Source: Acidobacteriota bacterium
Lineage (GTDB): Bacteria > Acidobacteriota > Terriglobia > Terriglobales > Acidobacteriaceae
Length of the DNA: 64,000 bases
Direction: 5' to 3'
Assembly: GCA_013289765.1 (NCBI GenBank)
Contig: JABCZI010000004.1
Coordinates: 310,001 to 374,000 of the forward strand
Position 1 is the first letter of the stretch, and every line of letters begins with the position of its first letter. A model generated the notes under the pieces. It saw only the letters and a program-made list of their open reading frames with translations, was not told where the DNA came from and searched no databases. The position numbers were made by a program, and so were the translations under genes. Below, piece by piece: positions 52,801-61,905 of this stretch.

Positions 52801-53198
52801 GAAGTGAGTTGGATGTTCGGCGTGATCGCACTGACATCCGTTCGTTCCACATTTCGGCCAATCTGTAACGAAATATTCAGGGCTTGTGTTGCTCCTACGG
52901 TGAGCGTGAGCCCTGTTTGTACAGAAGTGGAAAATCCCGGAGCTTCAACTGTGACCTCGTAGACTCCCGGCTGCAGGTTGGGCGCGTTGTAAAGGCCGGA
53001 AGAGTCAGTGGTGACGTCCCGCGTCACGTCGGTAGCCTTATCTTTGATTGAAACTTTCGCATTCGCAATCACTGCGCCGGATGCGTCCATTACCGTGCCA
53101 GTAAGGGTGGCTCCGGACACTTGTGCATGGACCGGAGAGGATAAGAGCATTGCCAGAGCCAACATCGGGTACACCAGGTGATCGCGAACAATTCTCAT
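49845..53198 (-). CDS. Oar-like TonB-dependent receptor
   Basis: 1117 residues. Signal peptide (YPMLALAMLLSSPVHAQ), then a carboxypeptidase-regulatory-like domain (about 27-112: ATLTGTVMDASGAVIANAKV, GLYNAPNLQPGVYEVTVEAP), a plug domain (VRELPLNGRDWTQLATLQPG, GYGTLLSVSGHQPYENNYRV) and a large barrel of about 800 residues ending GLKVVF with the terminal aromatic typical of outer-membrane proteins. This is the acidobacterial Oar/TonB type. The ligand cannot be read from sequence. All following minus-strand genes to 40912 are co-directional, so it probably imports the substrate of that locus. Nothing of TonB/ExbBD is encoded here. Confidence 0.92.
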   Translation of the reverse strand: MRIVRDHLVYPMLALAMLLSSPVHAQVSGATLTGTVMDASGAVIANAKVSIKDKATDVTRDVTTDSSGLYNAPNLQPGVYEVTVEAPGFSTSVQTGLTLTVGATQALNISLQIGRNVERTDVSAITPNIQLTSSVMSAEVDSTTVRELPLNGRDWTQLATLQPGVTSVRVEAGPGNRGNRGYGTLLSVSGHQPYENNYRVNGISINDYSNGSPGSTLGVNLGVDAIQEFSVLLGNYPAEYGRASGGVINAITKSGTNGFHGAAYWFIREKGLDARNYFDKTLPPFHRNQFGASGGGAIIKNKTFIFADYEGIRQDKSDTFTNVVPSATARGISPSGQPTVAMIGGVPLPGPGQPGAAPNPDPVTHIDKAVIPYLGFFPLPNGGLIGNGDTGNFNTSGIERLTENYFTTRVDHHFSDKDSLDGSYFFDNAPLTTPDSLVDVLNENFTRRQMVGLEETHIFSPSLVNTARLGFSRVRALVTAPLTALNPLAKDTSLGALPGRYAPALNIPGVVQMLGALGSISSDILTWNSYQFYDDAFLTRGNHSIKFGFAFERMQNDEFSGGVPPNGQFNFPSLQGFLLNQPTSVNLDDPSTTRTMSVRQSLFGGYIQDDWRFRPNLMLNIGLRYEPTTLPTEANNRFAVLTSLTSPAETPVKTFWAQNQTLHNFQPRIGLAWDPFGNGKTAVRAAFGIYDELPLPWVFSHASTGVLPYALEKDGSNLPAGSFPTGAVGLVNVPNSTSVGNRYIQQEPKRNYTMNWNLNIQHELPGNVTAAIAYVGSHTLHSPFTTDDSNMVLPTLTSAGYLWPCDPSLVTATTPCTGGGTRLNPNVGRIRATWWDNNATYEGLQAGVAKRMSHGIQAQGSYTWSKCIDMGSGGMLGDPYANSLSSLMFFNKGGRRGLCDYNIAHNFVLNYLWQVPKPSFGGGVVGHLLGGWELGGILVASTGSPFTLTIGGDPLGQLSTDPKSFVSRVAGPGCGGNPVNSGNVNNYIKLNCFSDPMVPASFTGGPCQLASNGQNGTFPGTCMNLFGNNGRNTVTGPGLINVDFSVFKNNYIETSAGNINIQLRGEFFNVINHTNFQSPIANSTLFNQDGSPVSGAGAINSTSTTNRQIQIGLKVVF

Positions 53199-53507
53199 TG
53201 ACTACCTCCACGCTGAGCGATTTGGGGGAAGCCCCGTAGCCACCGCGGAGAATACATTGCAATCTGTCAACAGTCAACAATAATAATACTTATATCCGAT
53301 ATGTATTGGGAGATCCATGGCGTAAGCATAATATGTCGACTGTCATCAGTTGATTGCAAAGTATGCAAACCCCCACAATTTCCGTGCTCCGCTACCTGTC
53401 CAATAGCTCGGATCAGCTGATACCGGAAATCAGGAGGGGTTCGATGGCCACGGCGAAGTCATCGAGCGAATCCCGTCCTGCCGGAAATGAACGGGAGTCT
53501 GTTCAGA
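53199..53507. other. Promoter region of the TonB receptor; no gene seen
   Basis: AT-rich compared with its surroundings. It contains the palindrome ATATC-C-GATAT (53292-53302) inside ATACTT...GTAT, a candidate operator for the GntR regulator 94 bp upstream of the receptor start. A plus-strand open frame (53354-53605) has no protein-like features and overlaps the next gene. Confidence 0.5.
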
Positions 53508-55130
53508 TCATTTTCCTCGCGGTGCAACCGCCTTCTTGCGGGGACTCCCCGTCAAACCGAAGATTTGCAGCTGCTTATAGCTGGCCACGAATACTTCACC
53601 GTTAGCTACCACGGGGACGAGGTTCGCATTTCCCTTAAAGGCGCCCCAGGCTCCGGCCGGAGAAGTGAAGAGCACGCTGAGAGTCGAACCAGAATCCGGG
53701 GCGATAGCGACGAGGTTGATCGCCAATTGTGTAGAAGAAGTTGGATGCGACAGTGCCCACACAATCGCGTTACTGGCTCCGTTCGAGGACACAGTCGTAA
53801 AGAATCCCGGATCCTGCCCCCCTCCAATTGCAGGCGAGCTGGCGATCCTTGAGAGAGAAGGGGCGCGGGAAGTGGACAATTTCCATATTTTCACCGCGCG
53901 TCCCGTGCTCGAAACCACACGGGCGGCGCCATCGGCATCTACGAAATACGACGGGCCGCACCAGCATGGGCCGGCGGAGTAGGTTCCGAGAACGTTATTC
54001 TTGATAGTGGAAAATCCGCCAAGATGATCTTCGTTCATCAAGAACATGCTGCCGATTTTGCCCACGGCCACGGCCAAATGCGGAGTGGTACCCGGCTGAT
54101 CCGGCAAAACCATAACGCCGCCGGAGCCAAAATCCATGTCGAGCTCATCCAGAGCCGCTTCATTGCTGGGAGTAAATAGGTCGAGCAGAGTGCTCAGGTC
54201 CGGCGATACCTTGACCACACTTTCTTGGATATTGCTCACTCCGTCGTAGGTTGTTCCGGAAGGATCCGAGTTTCCTGTGACGAACAGAATGTTGCCAGAG
54301 TCATCGGAAGCGAGTCCATAGCCGGACATCCAAATGGAGGAAAGAAAGTAACTGTTTGGAGAGCTAGCCTGGTTGTCGAGAATCTGATTGGCAGCGAGCG
54401 GCGTTAGCGATCCCGCCGCCCAACCTAGCAGCCAGCCGCGCGAAAGGCTGGGTGCAAAGTCACAGAAGCTTCCGAATCCGGCATATACGTTGCCGTTGGC
54501 AAGCAAAAGAGCTGGCCGTTGTCTCTGGTAGGCCGCGTTGAACGCGAAGCTGGAACCGTCCCCTAGAGCGTGCGACCCAGTAACAATCTGAGGCGTCACT
54601 TTGTCGGCCAGACTACCGAGGTCGATGGCGTGTATCCGATAAGTGGGGCCCGATTTATCCGTTGTGTAGGCGATCACGTACATTGTGCTGCTTGTTGTGT
54701 CGATCACCGGTGTTGATGTGATGCCAACATGACCGCTACAGGCCAAGGGGGCGCGGACAGGCAGTCCCAGGCTGGAGCGAAGCAACACGGTGCCGTTTTT
54801 CGCGTCGATCGCATAGACCGAATTGTTCGCGGTCACGACATAGACAACGTCGTGTTGTCCCTGATAGTTCCCGCTGGTTATATTCACACCGGGAATAACC
54901 AGTGGTTGGGCATCCACACGATCGTCGAGCGTGACGTTGTACAGCATTCCGAACGACGAGCTGCCAACATTGGCTGGGGTCAGGACCGTTTCGTTCTGAT
55001 TCCATCCTGTCCGGTAGTTGTCGTAATGATAGGTGCTGACTGAGACTTGTCCGGCTGCCAAGGCTGCGAAGTGCAGAATCAAAAGCGCAAACAAGAAAAT
55101 GTGCATCCCAAAAGACCGGGACAATTGCAT
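53508..55130 (-). CDS. Secreted PQQ-like beta-propeller protein
   Basis: 540 residues. Signal peptide (HIFLFALLILHFAALAAGQ), then SVSTYHYDNYRTGWNQNETV, followed by PQQ-like/WD-type blades: DAQPLVIPGVNI, HDVVYVVTANNSVYAIDAKN, GTVLLRSSLG, and later ILFVTGNSDPSGTTYDGVSN. The repeat A-x-N-x-V-Y-A-x-D-x-x-x-G is the PQQ-propeller signature, but the PQQ-binding Trp and Glu are not identifiable. Such proteins are common secreted acidobacterial proteins with no assigned substrate. It diverges from the choice-of-anchor-D gene across 430 bp that hold repeated motifs. Alone on its strand segment. Confidence 0.83.
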   Translation of the reverse strand: MQLSRSFGMHIFLFALLILHFAALAAGQVSVSTYHYDNYRTGWNQNETVLTPANVGSSSFGMLYNVTLDDRVDAQPLVIPGVNITSGNYQGQHDVVYVVTANNSVYAIDAKNGTVLLRSSLGLPVRAPLACSGHVGITSTPVIDTTSSTMYVIAYTTDKSGPTYRIHAIDLGSLADKVTPQIVTGSHALGDGSSFAFNAAYQRQRPALLLANGNVYAGFGSFCDFAPSLSRGWLLGWAAGSLTPLAANQILDNQASSPNSYFLSSIWMSGYGLASDDSGNILFVTGNSDPSGTTYDGVSNIQESVVKVSPDLSTLLDLFTPSNEAALDELDMDFGSGGVMVLPDQPGTTPHLAVAVGKIGSMFLMNEDHLGGFSTIKNNVLGTYSAGPCWCGPSYFVDADGAARVVSSTGRAVKIWKLSTSRAPSLSRIASSPAIGGGQDPGFFTTVSSNGASNAIVWALSHPTSSTQLAINLVAIAPDSGSTLSVLFTSPAGAWGAFKGNANLVPVVANGEVFVASYKQLQIFGLTGSPRKKAVAPRGK

Positions 55131-55560
55131 AGGTACTCGATTCTCTTATAAGAGACGGATTTTTAAAGGACGCCGCTGTGCGTTACTTGGGGAGGGAATA
55201 GCCTTCAGAGTCTAACGACATTATTCTTTTCCGTAAAGCAGATTCTTCCCGCGGCGAAACGGTCTGGCAGTAGCAGGGAAGCCTGCTCGCATAGCGAAGG
55301 GATCTCGCAAGTAGAAAGCTGGCCTGGTAACCGTTCACCAAAACCGTTTACTGGTTACCCGAAGTGGCCCTGGGCGAAACGGTCAGGTTGCGATTGACAA
55401 GCTGTTCCGCGGACTCTATATTCCGAATACGTCCTGCAGCTAGTGTCGCTGTCCCTCCCCACATCTTAGAGTTCATGAGCTTCGGCAAGGAATCTTTCTG
55501 CTGCGAATAAACCAAAACAGAGTTCGAAACATAGCGCGTTATGGCGGAACGGCTGCCGTT
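55131..55560. promoter_or_regulatory. Motif-rich divergent promoter region
   Basis: GGCGAAACGGTC occurs at 55253-55264 and 55373-55384. The reverse-complement core ACCGTT occurs twice more, at 55331 and 55344, inside a 13-bp imperfect tandem repeat (AACCGTTCACCAA 55329-55341; AACCGTTTACTGG 55342-55354). GGTAACC (55326-55332) and GGTTACC (55353-55359) form an inverted repeat around it. Four ACCGTTT-like sites in 130 bp suggest an operator array. No gene is seen. Confidence 0.6.
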
Positions 55561-58500
55561 TTGTGCGGTTCTTTATTAGCGCAAACTCAATTAGCGCAAA
55601 TCCAGCGAAGTCAAGTTCGGAAAGAAATCACGCACGATGTCTCTCCTGTGCTACGCACGCTGAAGCCGGTTGTTAGACAAAGAATTGCCATTGCATCAGG
55701 GCCTGGTGAGGCAGCTGAAAATCGCCAGACAGATTTTGGAAAATCGCTTGGTAGGGACCCGGCTGACCCGGTAGTGCAGAGGTCGGCGCGCATTCGCCAG
55801 GCCGCGATCTCGCAACTGAATTTTGATGGACTGACTGCAGCGCCGGGCCAGGTCGTGCCCGATACGAATGGCGCAGTGGGAACGACCCAATATTTTCAGT
55901 TGGTAAACACGAGCCTTCAGATCTTCGACAAAATAACGGGCTCTTCCATCTATGGGCCAGTCGACGTGAGCACGATGTGGACCGGCTTCTCGCCCTGCAA
56001 CACGACCGATGATAACGACGTTGCGGTGGAATTCGACCAGATCGCAAACGTCTGGGTGGTCGAACAACCTGTCACCCCAGTAAACGGCCCAAGATATCAA
56101 TGCATCGCTGTTTCGACGACTTCGGATGCGACCGGCAACTACTACCGGTATGTCTTCCCTCTTCCACCGAACTTCCCGGACGGTCCAAAGATCGGGGTGT
56201 GGCCGGACGCTTACTACCTGACCGTAAACGAGCAGGTTGAAGCCGTATACGGCCCGCTAGGTTCCTACGTTTGCGCGTTGGACCGGGCGAACATGCTGGC
56301 TGGGAATCAAGCCACAGCACAGTGTTTCCAGCTCGGTCCGTCCTATCATGGTTTGCTGCCAGCTGATCTGACAGGAAGCGTCCTGCCGCCGACCGGAGCG
56401 CCGAACTATCTGCTCAATCTGGGAGCGAATTCGCTGAATCTCTGGCTATTCCATGTGGATTGGACGAATCCTTCGAATACCACTCTAGCGGGGCCCACAA
56501 ATATTCCAGTAGCGTCATACGGAATGGGGTGCAATGCTTCTTCTGCCTGCGCGCCTCAACTTGGAACGTCGCAATTGCTCGACGTGAATGGAACCCGGCT
56601 AATGTTCCGACTTGGATACCGTCATTTCGCGGACGGACACGAGTCTCTCGTGGCAACGCACTCGGTGAACACGCCATCTGCCGTTCGTTGGTATGAGATA
56701 CAGAATCCTGGCGGCGCGCCAATCCTTTTTCAGCAAGGAACCTTTGCGCCGGATTCCAATTATCGCTGGATGGGCTCGATCGGTATCGATCAGATGGGCG
56801 ACATTGCGCTGGGATATAGCGTTTCCAGCGCCACTATGTATCCTGCGATTCGCTACACGGGACGATTGCAGAGCGAACCGCTGAATACGCTGGACGCCGA
56901 GACCAGCATCATCGAAGGTACGGGCTCCGAAGTGGGAAGCAACCGCTGGGGAGATTACAGCTCCATGAGCATTGACCCCGGAGATAACTGCACGTTCTGG
57001 TATACGAATGAGTATTTTGCCACTAGCGGCGACTACAACTGGCACACGCGCATTGCATCGTTCTCCTACCCATTCTGCACCAGCAATCCAGCAGTAACGC
57101 TGTCATCGAATGGCCTATATTTCGGTGCCCTTTCCGTGGGCACGGCCAGTCCGGCCCAGACGGTGACGCTGACCAATCAGCAAAGTGTTTCATTGAATAT
57201 CGCGAGCGTTGTTGCAAGCGGCGACTATTCTGAGTCGGACAATTGTTTGAGCAAGAGTCCGATTCCAGCCGGCGGTACTTGTAGCATTAACATTACGTCA
57301 ACGCCCACCACGTCGGGGACGCGAACCGGCCAGGTTATCATTTCCGACGATGCGCCAAGCGGATCGGCGGTGGTGAATATGACCGGCATCGGTTCGGCTC
57401 CTGCTGTGAGCCTGGCTCCTGCCAGTCTTAAGTTTTCGACCCTGGCAGAATCAAGCAGCGCAGTGCAATCGGTCAAGTTGACCAACACTGGAGTCGGCTC
57501 GCTCGTTATCAGTTCGATCGCCTCGAGCGGAGATTACAGCGAGACAGACAACTGCGTCACCAGCAGTCCATTGGCGGCAGGCGCTTCCTGCAATATCAGC
57601 GTCACTTTTTCGCCCAGCGTGACGGGCTCGATTGCCGGTGCGATCACGATTAATGACAACGGAGTGAACGGGGCTCCTCACCGGATTCGATTGTCGGGCA
57701 ATGGGGAAGTCACCATATCCGTGTATCCGCCGAGTCTGACCTTTGCTTTGACTTCGGTCGGCGCCACCAGCCCCCCACAGTTTGTAACTGTTTCAAATAA
57801 TGCCGCCTCGGCACAGAATATCTCCTGGATGGCTGGCGGAAATTTCAATGCTGTCGCGGGAGGAGCTTCGCCGTGCGGCAGTTCGCTGGCATCCGGCTCA
57901 GGCTGCACGCTGGCCGTGACGTTCAGCCCCACAACCAATGGAACAGGAGGCACCGTGCGAGGCGGATTGGCCGTGAACGATACGGCCAGCAGACTTCCGT
58001 TTAATCCACAATCGGTCAATCTAATCGGAACCGCGACAGGGGGTCCTGCAACGAACCCGCTGACATTCTCGCCCGCCTCTTTGAACTTCGCGAATGTCGC
58101 GATCGGTTCGACTTACAGTGTAACGGCGCAAATGCAAAACGCCAGCTCATCGCCGTTGACGCTGTCCAGCCTCATCGCATCGGGAGAATATCTAGTAACT
58201 TCTGCGGGGGCGAGCCCGTGTAGCAGTGGTTTGGTCTTGAATCCAAAAGCAAAATGCAGCTTTACCGTATCGCTAACCCCGACTACCACGGGGTCAATTT
58301 TGGGCTCCATCACGATGGAGGATAACGCGAACTCTGGTCCTTCGGTGCAAACCTATGGCGTCGCAGCAATCGGGCACTGGCCGATTACGTTGGCTCCGGC
58401 CACGCTCAGTTTTCCGGCCACCACTGTTGGCAGTACCAGTACGCCCTTGCAAGTAACTGTCACGAACTACAGCCCTGTCGCTGTGAGCTTGTACAGTTTT

Positions 58501-58701
58501 GTGGCCAGCGGACAATACACGACCGTTGCGTTCGGCACCAACCAGTGCATACCAACTACTGTGCTAAACCCACGCAGCAGCTGCACCTTCGGAGTTTCCT
58601 TTTCTCCCACAACTACGGGGTCCATTTCTGGCGCGCTAACTGTGACCCACAATGCCCCGAATGGCCCACAAGTTCTGGCCTTGACCGGTTCAGGACGCTG
58701 A
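55561..58701 (+). CDS. Large secreted choice-of-anchor-D (ASH-like) protein
   Basis: About 1046 residues from a TTG at 55561, which leaves too short a signal peptide (CGSLLAQ); the frame continues upstream for at least 30 codons (R-N-I-A-R-Y-G-G-T-A-A-V before it) without a clear ATG or GTG, so the start is unresolved. Residues about 95-500 form a propeller-like domain (DGLTAAPGQVVPDTNGAVGT; GSNRWGDYSSMSIDPGDNCT). Then come about five to six choice-of-anchor-D units of 100 residues: PAVTLSSNGLYFGALSVGTA, then CSINITSTPTTSGTRTGQV. The C-terminus ends in a plain repeat, without an anchor. A 15-bp tandem repeat near the start encodes LAQTQLAQIQ. Confidence 0.87.
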   Translation: MCGSLLAQTQLAQIQRSQVRKEITHDVSPVLRTLKPVVRQRIAIASGPGEAAENRQTDFGKSLGRDPADPVVQRSARIRQAAISQLNFDGLTAAPGQVVPDTNGAVGTTQYFQLVNTSLQIFDKITGSSIYGPVDVSTMWTGFSPCNTTDDNDVAVEFDQIANVWVVEQPVTPVNGPRYQCIAVSTTSDATGNYYRYVFPLPPNFPDGPKIGVWPDAYYLTVNEQVEAVYGPLGSYVCALDRANMLAGNQATAQCFQLGPSYHGLLPADLTGSVLPPTGAPNYLLNLGANSLNLWLFHVDWTNPSNTTLAGPTNIPVASYGMGCNASSACAPQLGTSQLLDVNGTRLMFRLGYRHFADGHESLVATHSVNTPSAVRWYEIQNPGGAPILFQQGTFAPDSNYRWMGSIGIDQMGDIALGYSVSSATMYPAIRYTGRLQSEPLNTLDAETSIIEGTGSEVGSNRWGDYSSMSIDPGDNCTFWYTNEYFATSGDYNWHTRIASFSYPFCTSNPAVTLSSNGLYFGALSVGTASPAQTVTLTNQQSVSLNIASVVASGDYSESDNCLSKSPIPAGGTCSINITSTPTTSGTRTGQVIISDDAPSGSAVVNMTGIGSAPAVSLAPASLKFSTLAESSSAVQSVKLTNTGVGSLVISSIASSGDYSETDNCVTSSPLAAGASCNISVTFSPSVTGSIAGAITINDNGVNGAPHRIRLSGNGEVTISVYPPSLTFALTSVGATSPPQFVTVSNNAASAQNISWMAGGNFNAVAGGASPCGSSLASGSGCTLAVTFSPTTNGTGGTVRGGLAVNDTASRLPFNPQSVNLIGTATGGPATNPLTFSPASLNFANVAIGSTYSVTAQMQNASSSPLTLSSLIASGEYLVTSAGASPCSSGLVLNPKAKCSFTVSLTPTTTGSILGSITMEDNANSGPSVQTYGVAAIGHWPITLAPATLSFPATTVGSTSTPLQVTVTNYSPVAVSLYSFVASGQYTTVAFGTNQCIPTTVLNPRSSCTFGVSFSPTTTGSISGALTVTHNAPNGPQVLALTGSGR

Positions 58702-58824
58702 ACCAGCCACCGCGTCAGTGCGAACGACGGTATAAATCGTAACTCCGAGGTTGTGTCGATACTTTTCCGGGAAAGTGTTATCCGGGGCGTGAGTGCCCAA
58801 GTATTTCCATGGTCTCAATACGAA

Positions 58825-61095
58825 TCAGCCGGCGCGCGCCAGATTCGTTCTGGTGAGCGGAAGCTGGCGAATGCGCTTTCCAGTTGCAGCAAAAATCGCA
58901 TTGCACAGTGCCGGGATAAATGGAGGCACGCCCGGCTCTCCCACTCCCGCGGGCGGCGCGTCGCTGTCAATGATGTGGACGTTGGTTTGATAGGGCGCTT
59001 CGTCGATGCGGGCGACCGGATAATCGTTAAAATTCGACTGGACGATTGCGCCGTCCTTTGCCGTGATTTCGCCGCTGCGGGCTACGCTGGTACCGAAAAC
59101 CGCGGCCCCTTCGAACTGAGCGCGCGTAATTTCCGGATTGACTACCAGGCCCGCGTCCACCACCATCTCAACCCGCGGAATTTTGACATCTCCGTCGTCG
59201 GTGACCTCTACTTCGACAACGGCGGCAACGTAGGTTAGAAAACTGCGGTGAGCCGCGATGCCCAGTCCATGGCCCTTGCCGAGTTTTCGCTTGCCCCAGC
59301 CGGACTTTTCTATCACCAACTCCGTTACGCGGCGAAGCCGTCCGGTTTCCCAGGGATAGGTTTCGAAAGAGGCTCCGTAGTTCGGATAGCCGGTCGATTT
59401 CAGATCAATGGTTCGCGGTGGACCGATGACGTCCAGCAAATACTCGGCGGGATCACGGCCGGCGCGGTGAGCAAGTTCGTCGGTGAAGGTCTGCACGGCG
59501 AACGCGTGATAGATATTCGCGACCGAGCGCAGCCAACCAATACGCACGTGGGCTTTCGCCGGTCCGTTCTCGATGCGAAGATTGGGAATGTCGTAGGGCA
59601 TGTCGGTCCAGCCCTGCGCCAAGTGACCGGGGTCACCGTAGACGGCATTCACGTCGTAGATAGAAGGGATAGGCGGAAACACAGATCGCTGCAGCCAGGC
59701 TGTGGGCTTGCCTTTGGCGTCGAGTGAGGCTTTCAGATACATGGCCGCGACGGCGTTGTAGTAGTCGAACTTGATATCATCCTCGCGACTCCAGACCACT
59801 TTTACCGGCTTAGCCAATTTCTTCGAGAGCACTGCCGCTTCAGCAACGTAATCGGGCTTCGATTTTCTTCCGAAGCCGCCGCCGAGGAGAGTGACGTGGC
59901 AAATAACGTTTTCCTTCGGAATTCCCAATTCCTGCGAGATGATCGCTTGCGCGGCTTGAGGATTCTGGGTAGGAGCCCATGCCCTCACCTTGCCATCTTT
60001 AAATTCGGCCAGAGCGACCATTGGCTCCATGGAAGCATGCGCCAGCAGCGGCACGTAGTAATCACCTTCAAAAACCGGCTCACCCTTTGCGAAGGTTGAA
60101 TCTACGTCGCCTTCGCTACGAATGACTTTGCAAGGTTGGCGGGCGGTCTCGTGCAACTCCTTTTCGTAGGCAGCGGAGTTGTACGTTTCATTCGGACCGT
60201 TCTCCCAGGCGATGTTCAGTTTTTTACGTCCTTGAAATGCTGACCAAGTATTGTCAGCAATTACTGCGATTCCACCTAGCGGCTGAAAAGCGCACGGCGG
60301 CTTGAAGGGATCGATGGGAACGGTTTTCTGAACTCCGGCGACCTGCAAGGGAGCTTTCTCGTCGTACGATTTTACTTTTCCTCCAAAGACAGGCGGATGT
60401 TCGATGGAGGCATAGACCATTCCGTCCAATTTCGCGTCCATGCCATAAACCGCTTTGCCGGTGCATAAGTCGGTGAGATCGAGGCTATCCATTCCCTTGC
60501 CGATGTAGCGCCATGCGTCTTTGTGCTTAAACTGCAAATCTTCTTTTTTGGGGACTGGCAACTTGGAGGCAGCGCTTGCGAGCTCGCCGTACCCCAGCCG
60601 GCGTTTACTGGCGGGATGAACTACGGCGTGAAGATCAGTTTTGCAGTCCGCGGGTGAAACGCCCCATTGCTGCGCAGCCGCCTGAATCAGCATAAAACGC
60701 GCAGTGGCTCCAGCCACGCGCATCGTGTCATAGAAACTGCGAATGGAATGAGAGCCGTCGGTGTTTTGATCTCCGTAGCGGGAATCGCCTATGGCTTGCT
60801 CGACCTTCACTCGTTTCCAGTCCGCGTCAAGTTCGTCCGCGACCACCATGGGCAAAGAGGTGCGGATCACAGTGCCCATCTCGGAACGGTGCGCGACGAT
60901 GTGCACGGTGCCATCGGAATCGATGCCAACAAATACATTGGGATGAAGAGTGGCGAGATCCGCTTCTGTGCGGTTGAGAACAGTTTCGTCTGCCCAGAGG
61001 ATCCTCGGCACATAATGCGCTCCGAGAACAAACGCTCCCGAGCCCACAATTCCCTTGAGGAACCCGCGACGGCTGAGGTTATAAATGGCGCTCAT
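58825..61095 (-). CDS. Tat-exported molybdenum hydroxylase large subunit, IorB/xanthine dehydrogenase type
   Basis: 756 residues. The N-terminus [20 protein letters not shown] is a twin-arginine signal. The molybdopterin-binding region of the aldehyde oxidase/xanthine dehydrogenase family follows: [60 protein letters not shown], and the C-terminal [20 protein letters not shown], with the conserved Glu of G-E-P-G-V. This matches IorB (isoquinoline 1-oxidoreductase beta) layout. It hydroxylates aromatic heterocycles or aldehydes; substrate unknown. The start overlaps the stop of the 2Fe-2S subunit by four bases. It lacks its own electron-transfer subunit other than that one; no cytochrome is encoded next to it. 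Confidence 0.9.
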   Translation of the reverse strand: MSAIYNLSRRGFLKGIVGSGAFVLGAHYVPRILWADETVLNRTEADLATLHPNVFVGIDSDGTVHIVAHRSEMGTVIRTSLPMVVADELDADWKRVKVEQAIGDSRYGDQNTDGSHSIRSFYDTMRVAGATARFMLIQAAAQQWGVSPADCKTDLHAVVHPASKRRLGYGELASAASKLPVPKKEDLQFKHKDAWRYIGKGMDSLDLTDLCTGKAVYGMDAKLDGMVYASIEHPPVFGGKVKSYDEKAPLQVAGVQKTVPIDPFKPPCAFQPLGGIAVIADNTWSAFQGRKKLNIAWENGPNETYNSAAYEKELHETARQPCKVIRSEGDVDSTFAKGEPVFEGDYYVPLLAHASMEPMVALAEFKDGKVRAWAPTQNPQAAQAIISQELGIPKENVICHVTLLGGGFGRKSKPDYVAEAAVLSKKLAKPVKVVWSREDDIKFDYYNAVAAMYLKASLDAKGKPTAWLQRSVFPPIPSIYDVNAVYGDPGHLAQGWTDMPYDIPNLRIENGPAKAHVRIGWLRSVANIYHAFAVQTFTDELAHRAGRDPAEYLLDVIGPPRTIDLKSTGYPNYGASFETYPWETGRLRRVTELVIEKSGWGKRKLGKGHGLGIAAHRSFLTYVAAVVEVEVTDDGDVKIPRVEMVVDAGLVVNPEITRAQFEGAAVFGTSVARSGEITAKDGAIVQSNFNDYPVARIDEAPYQTNVHIIDSDAPPAGVGEPGVPPFIPALCNAIFAATGKRIRQLPLTRTNLARAG

Positions 61096-61547
61096 ACAGG
61101 CTCCTTGGCAGCAGTTTTAATCGCAGCGCGAATTCGCTGATACGTGCCGCAGCGGCAGATGTTGCCAGCCATGCCTTCATCAATTTCTTCATCGGTTGGT
61201 TTCGGTGTGGCGCGCAGGAGAGCGATCGCCTGCATGATCTGGCCCGACTGGCAGTAGCCGCACTGCGGCACGTTATGCTGAATCCACGCGGCCTGAACGG
61301 GATGAAGCCCCTTTTCGCCCACAGCTTCAATCGTAGTGATATCGGCTCCTGACACCGAACTCATGGGCGTAACGCAGGCTCGGACGGCTTCGCCGTTCCG
61401 ATGTACTGTGCAAGCACCGCATAACGCAACGCCGCATCCAAACTTCGTTCCGGTCAGGCCGAGGACATCGCGTAGATACCACAGCAGCGGCATATTTTGA
61501 TTGCCGCCGAAGGATCGATCAACTCCGTTCACTTTAAGCTGAATCAT
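61092..61547 (-). CDS. 2Fe-2S electron-transfer subunit, IorA type
   Basis: 151 residues with both 2Fe-2S cluster sites of the xanthine oxidase small subunit. Plant-ferredoxin type: [20 protein letters not shown] (Cys38, 43, 46 and 58). C-terminal type: [11 protein letters not shown] and [16 protein letters not shown]. No signal peptide is present, so it is probably carried through the Tat system by the large subunit, which has one. The four-base overlap with the large subunit gene shows coupled translation. Confidence 0.95.
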   Translation of the reverse strand: MIQLKVNGVDRSFGGNQNMPLLWYLRDVLGLTGTKFGCGVALCGACTVHRNGEAVRACVTPMSSVSGADITTIEAVGEKGLHPVQAAWIQHNVPQCGYCQSGQIMQAIALLRATPKPTDEEIDEGMAGNICRCGTYQRIRAAIKTAAKEPV

Positions 61548-61905
61548 GGCTACCTCTCAATCTCAGCGAGGCTGCATTTCCTGGACCACATCGTTCCGAT
61601 GCACCAGGTCCTGTAATCCACAGGTTGCAAGGACGATAGGATAACTCCTTCCGGGGGGTAGTGTCGTTATGTGGAGGCAGTGTCGATATGTGGACAGTGG
61701 TTTCCCAAGAGCGGCGAGGGGATGAAAGAATATCTGGGATTTCTAGCGGTGCAATTGAACGAAGGCGACCTGAGCGGAGGACCAAATCTGATCGCGCGCT
61801 AGTCGAAACTCGGCTCTCGGATAACCGAGTGATCGGATAATCCTAATAACGGCACGGCCACTTTTATTGTGCCGAGGTGATCGACGCGCGCTGCCAGCAC
61901 GAACC
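61548..61905. other. Non-coding gap with tandem duplications
   Basis: No gene is seen. AGTGTCGTTATGTGGAGGC (61660-61678) is followed by AGTGTCGATATGTGGACAG (61679-61697), 16 of 19 identical. TCGGATAA recurs at 61817-61824 and 61833-61840, 16 bp apart, as part of another imperfect repeat. The region would include the promoter of the iorA-like gene. Confidence 0.55.

Noticed and set aside
53354..53605. Plus-strand frame of 83 codons upstream of the PQQ-like gene end
   Set aside because: No recognised features, and it overlaps the well-supported minus-strand gene by about 100 bp.
55131..55560. Possible riboswitch or small RNA in the divergent spacer
   Set aside because: Only short repeats and one short inverted repeat are seen; no known riboswitch core could be recognised by eye.
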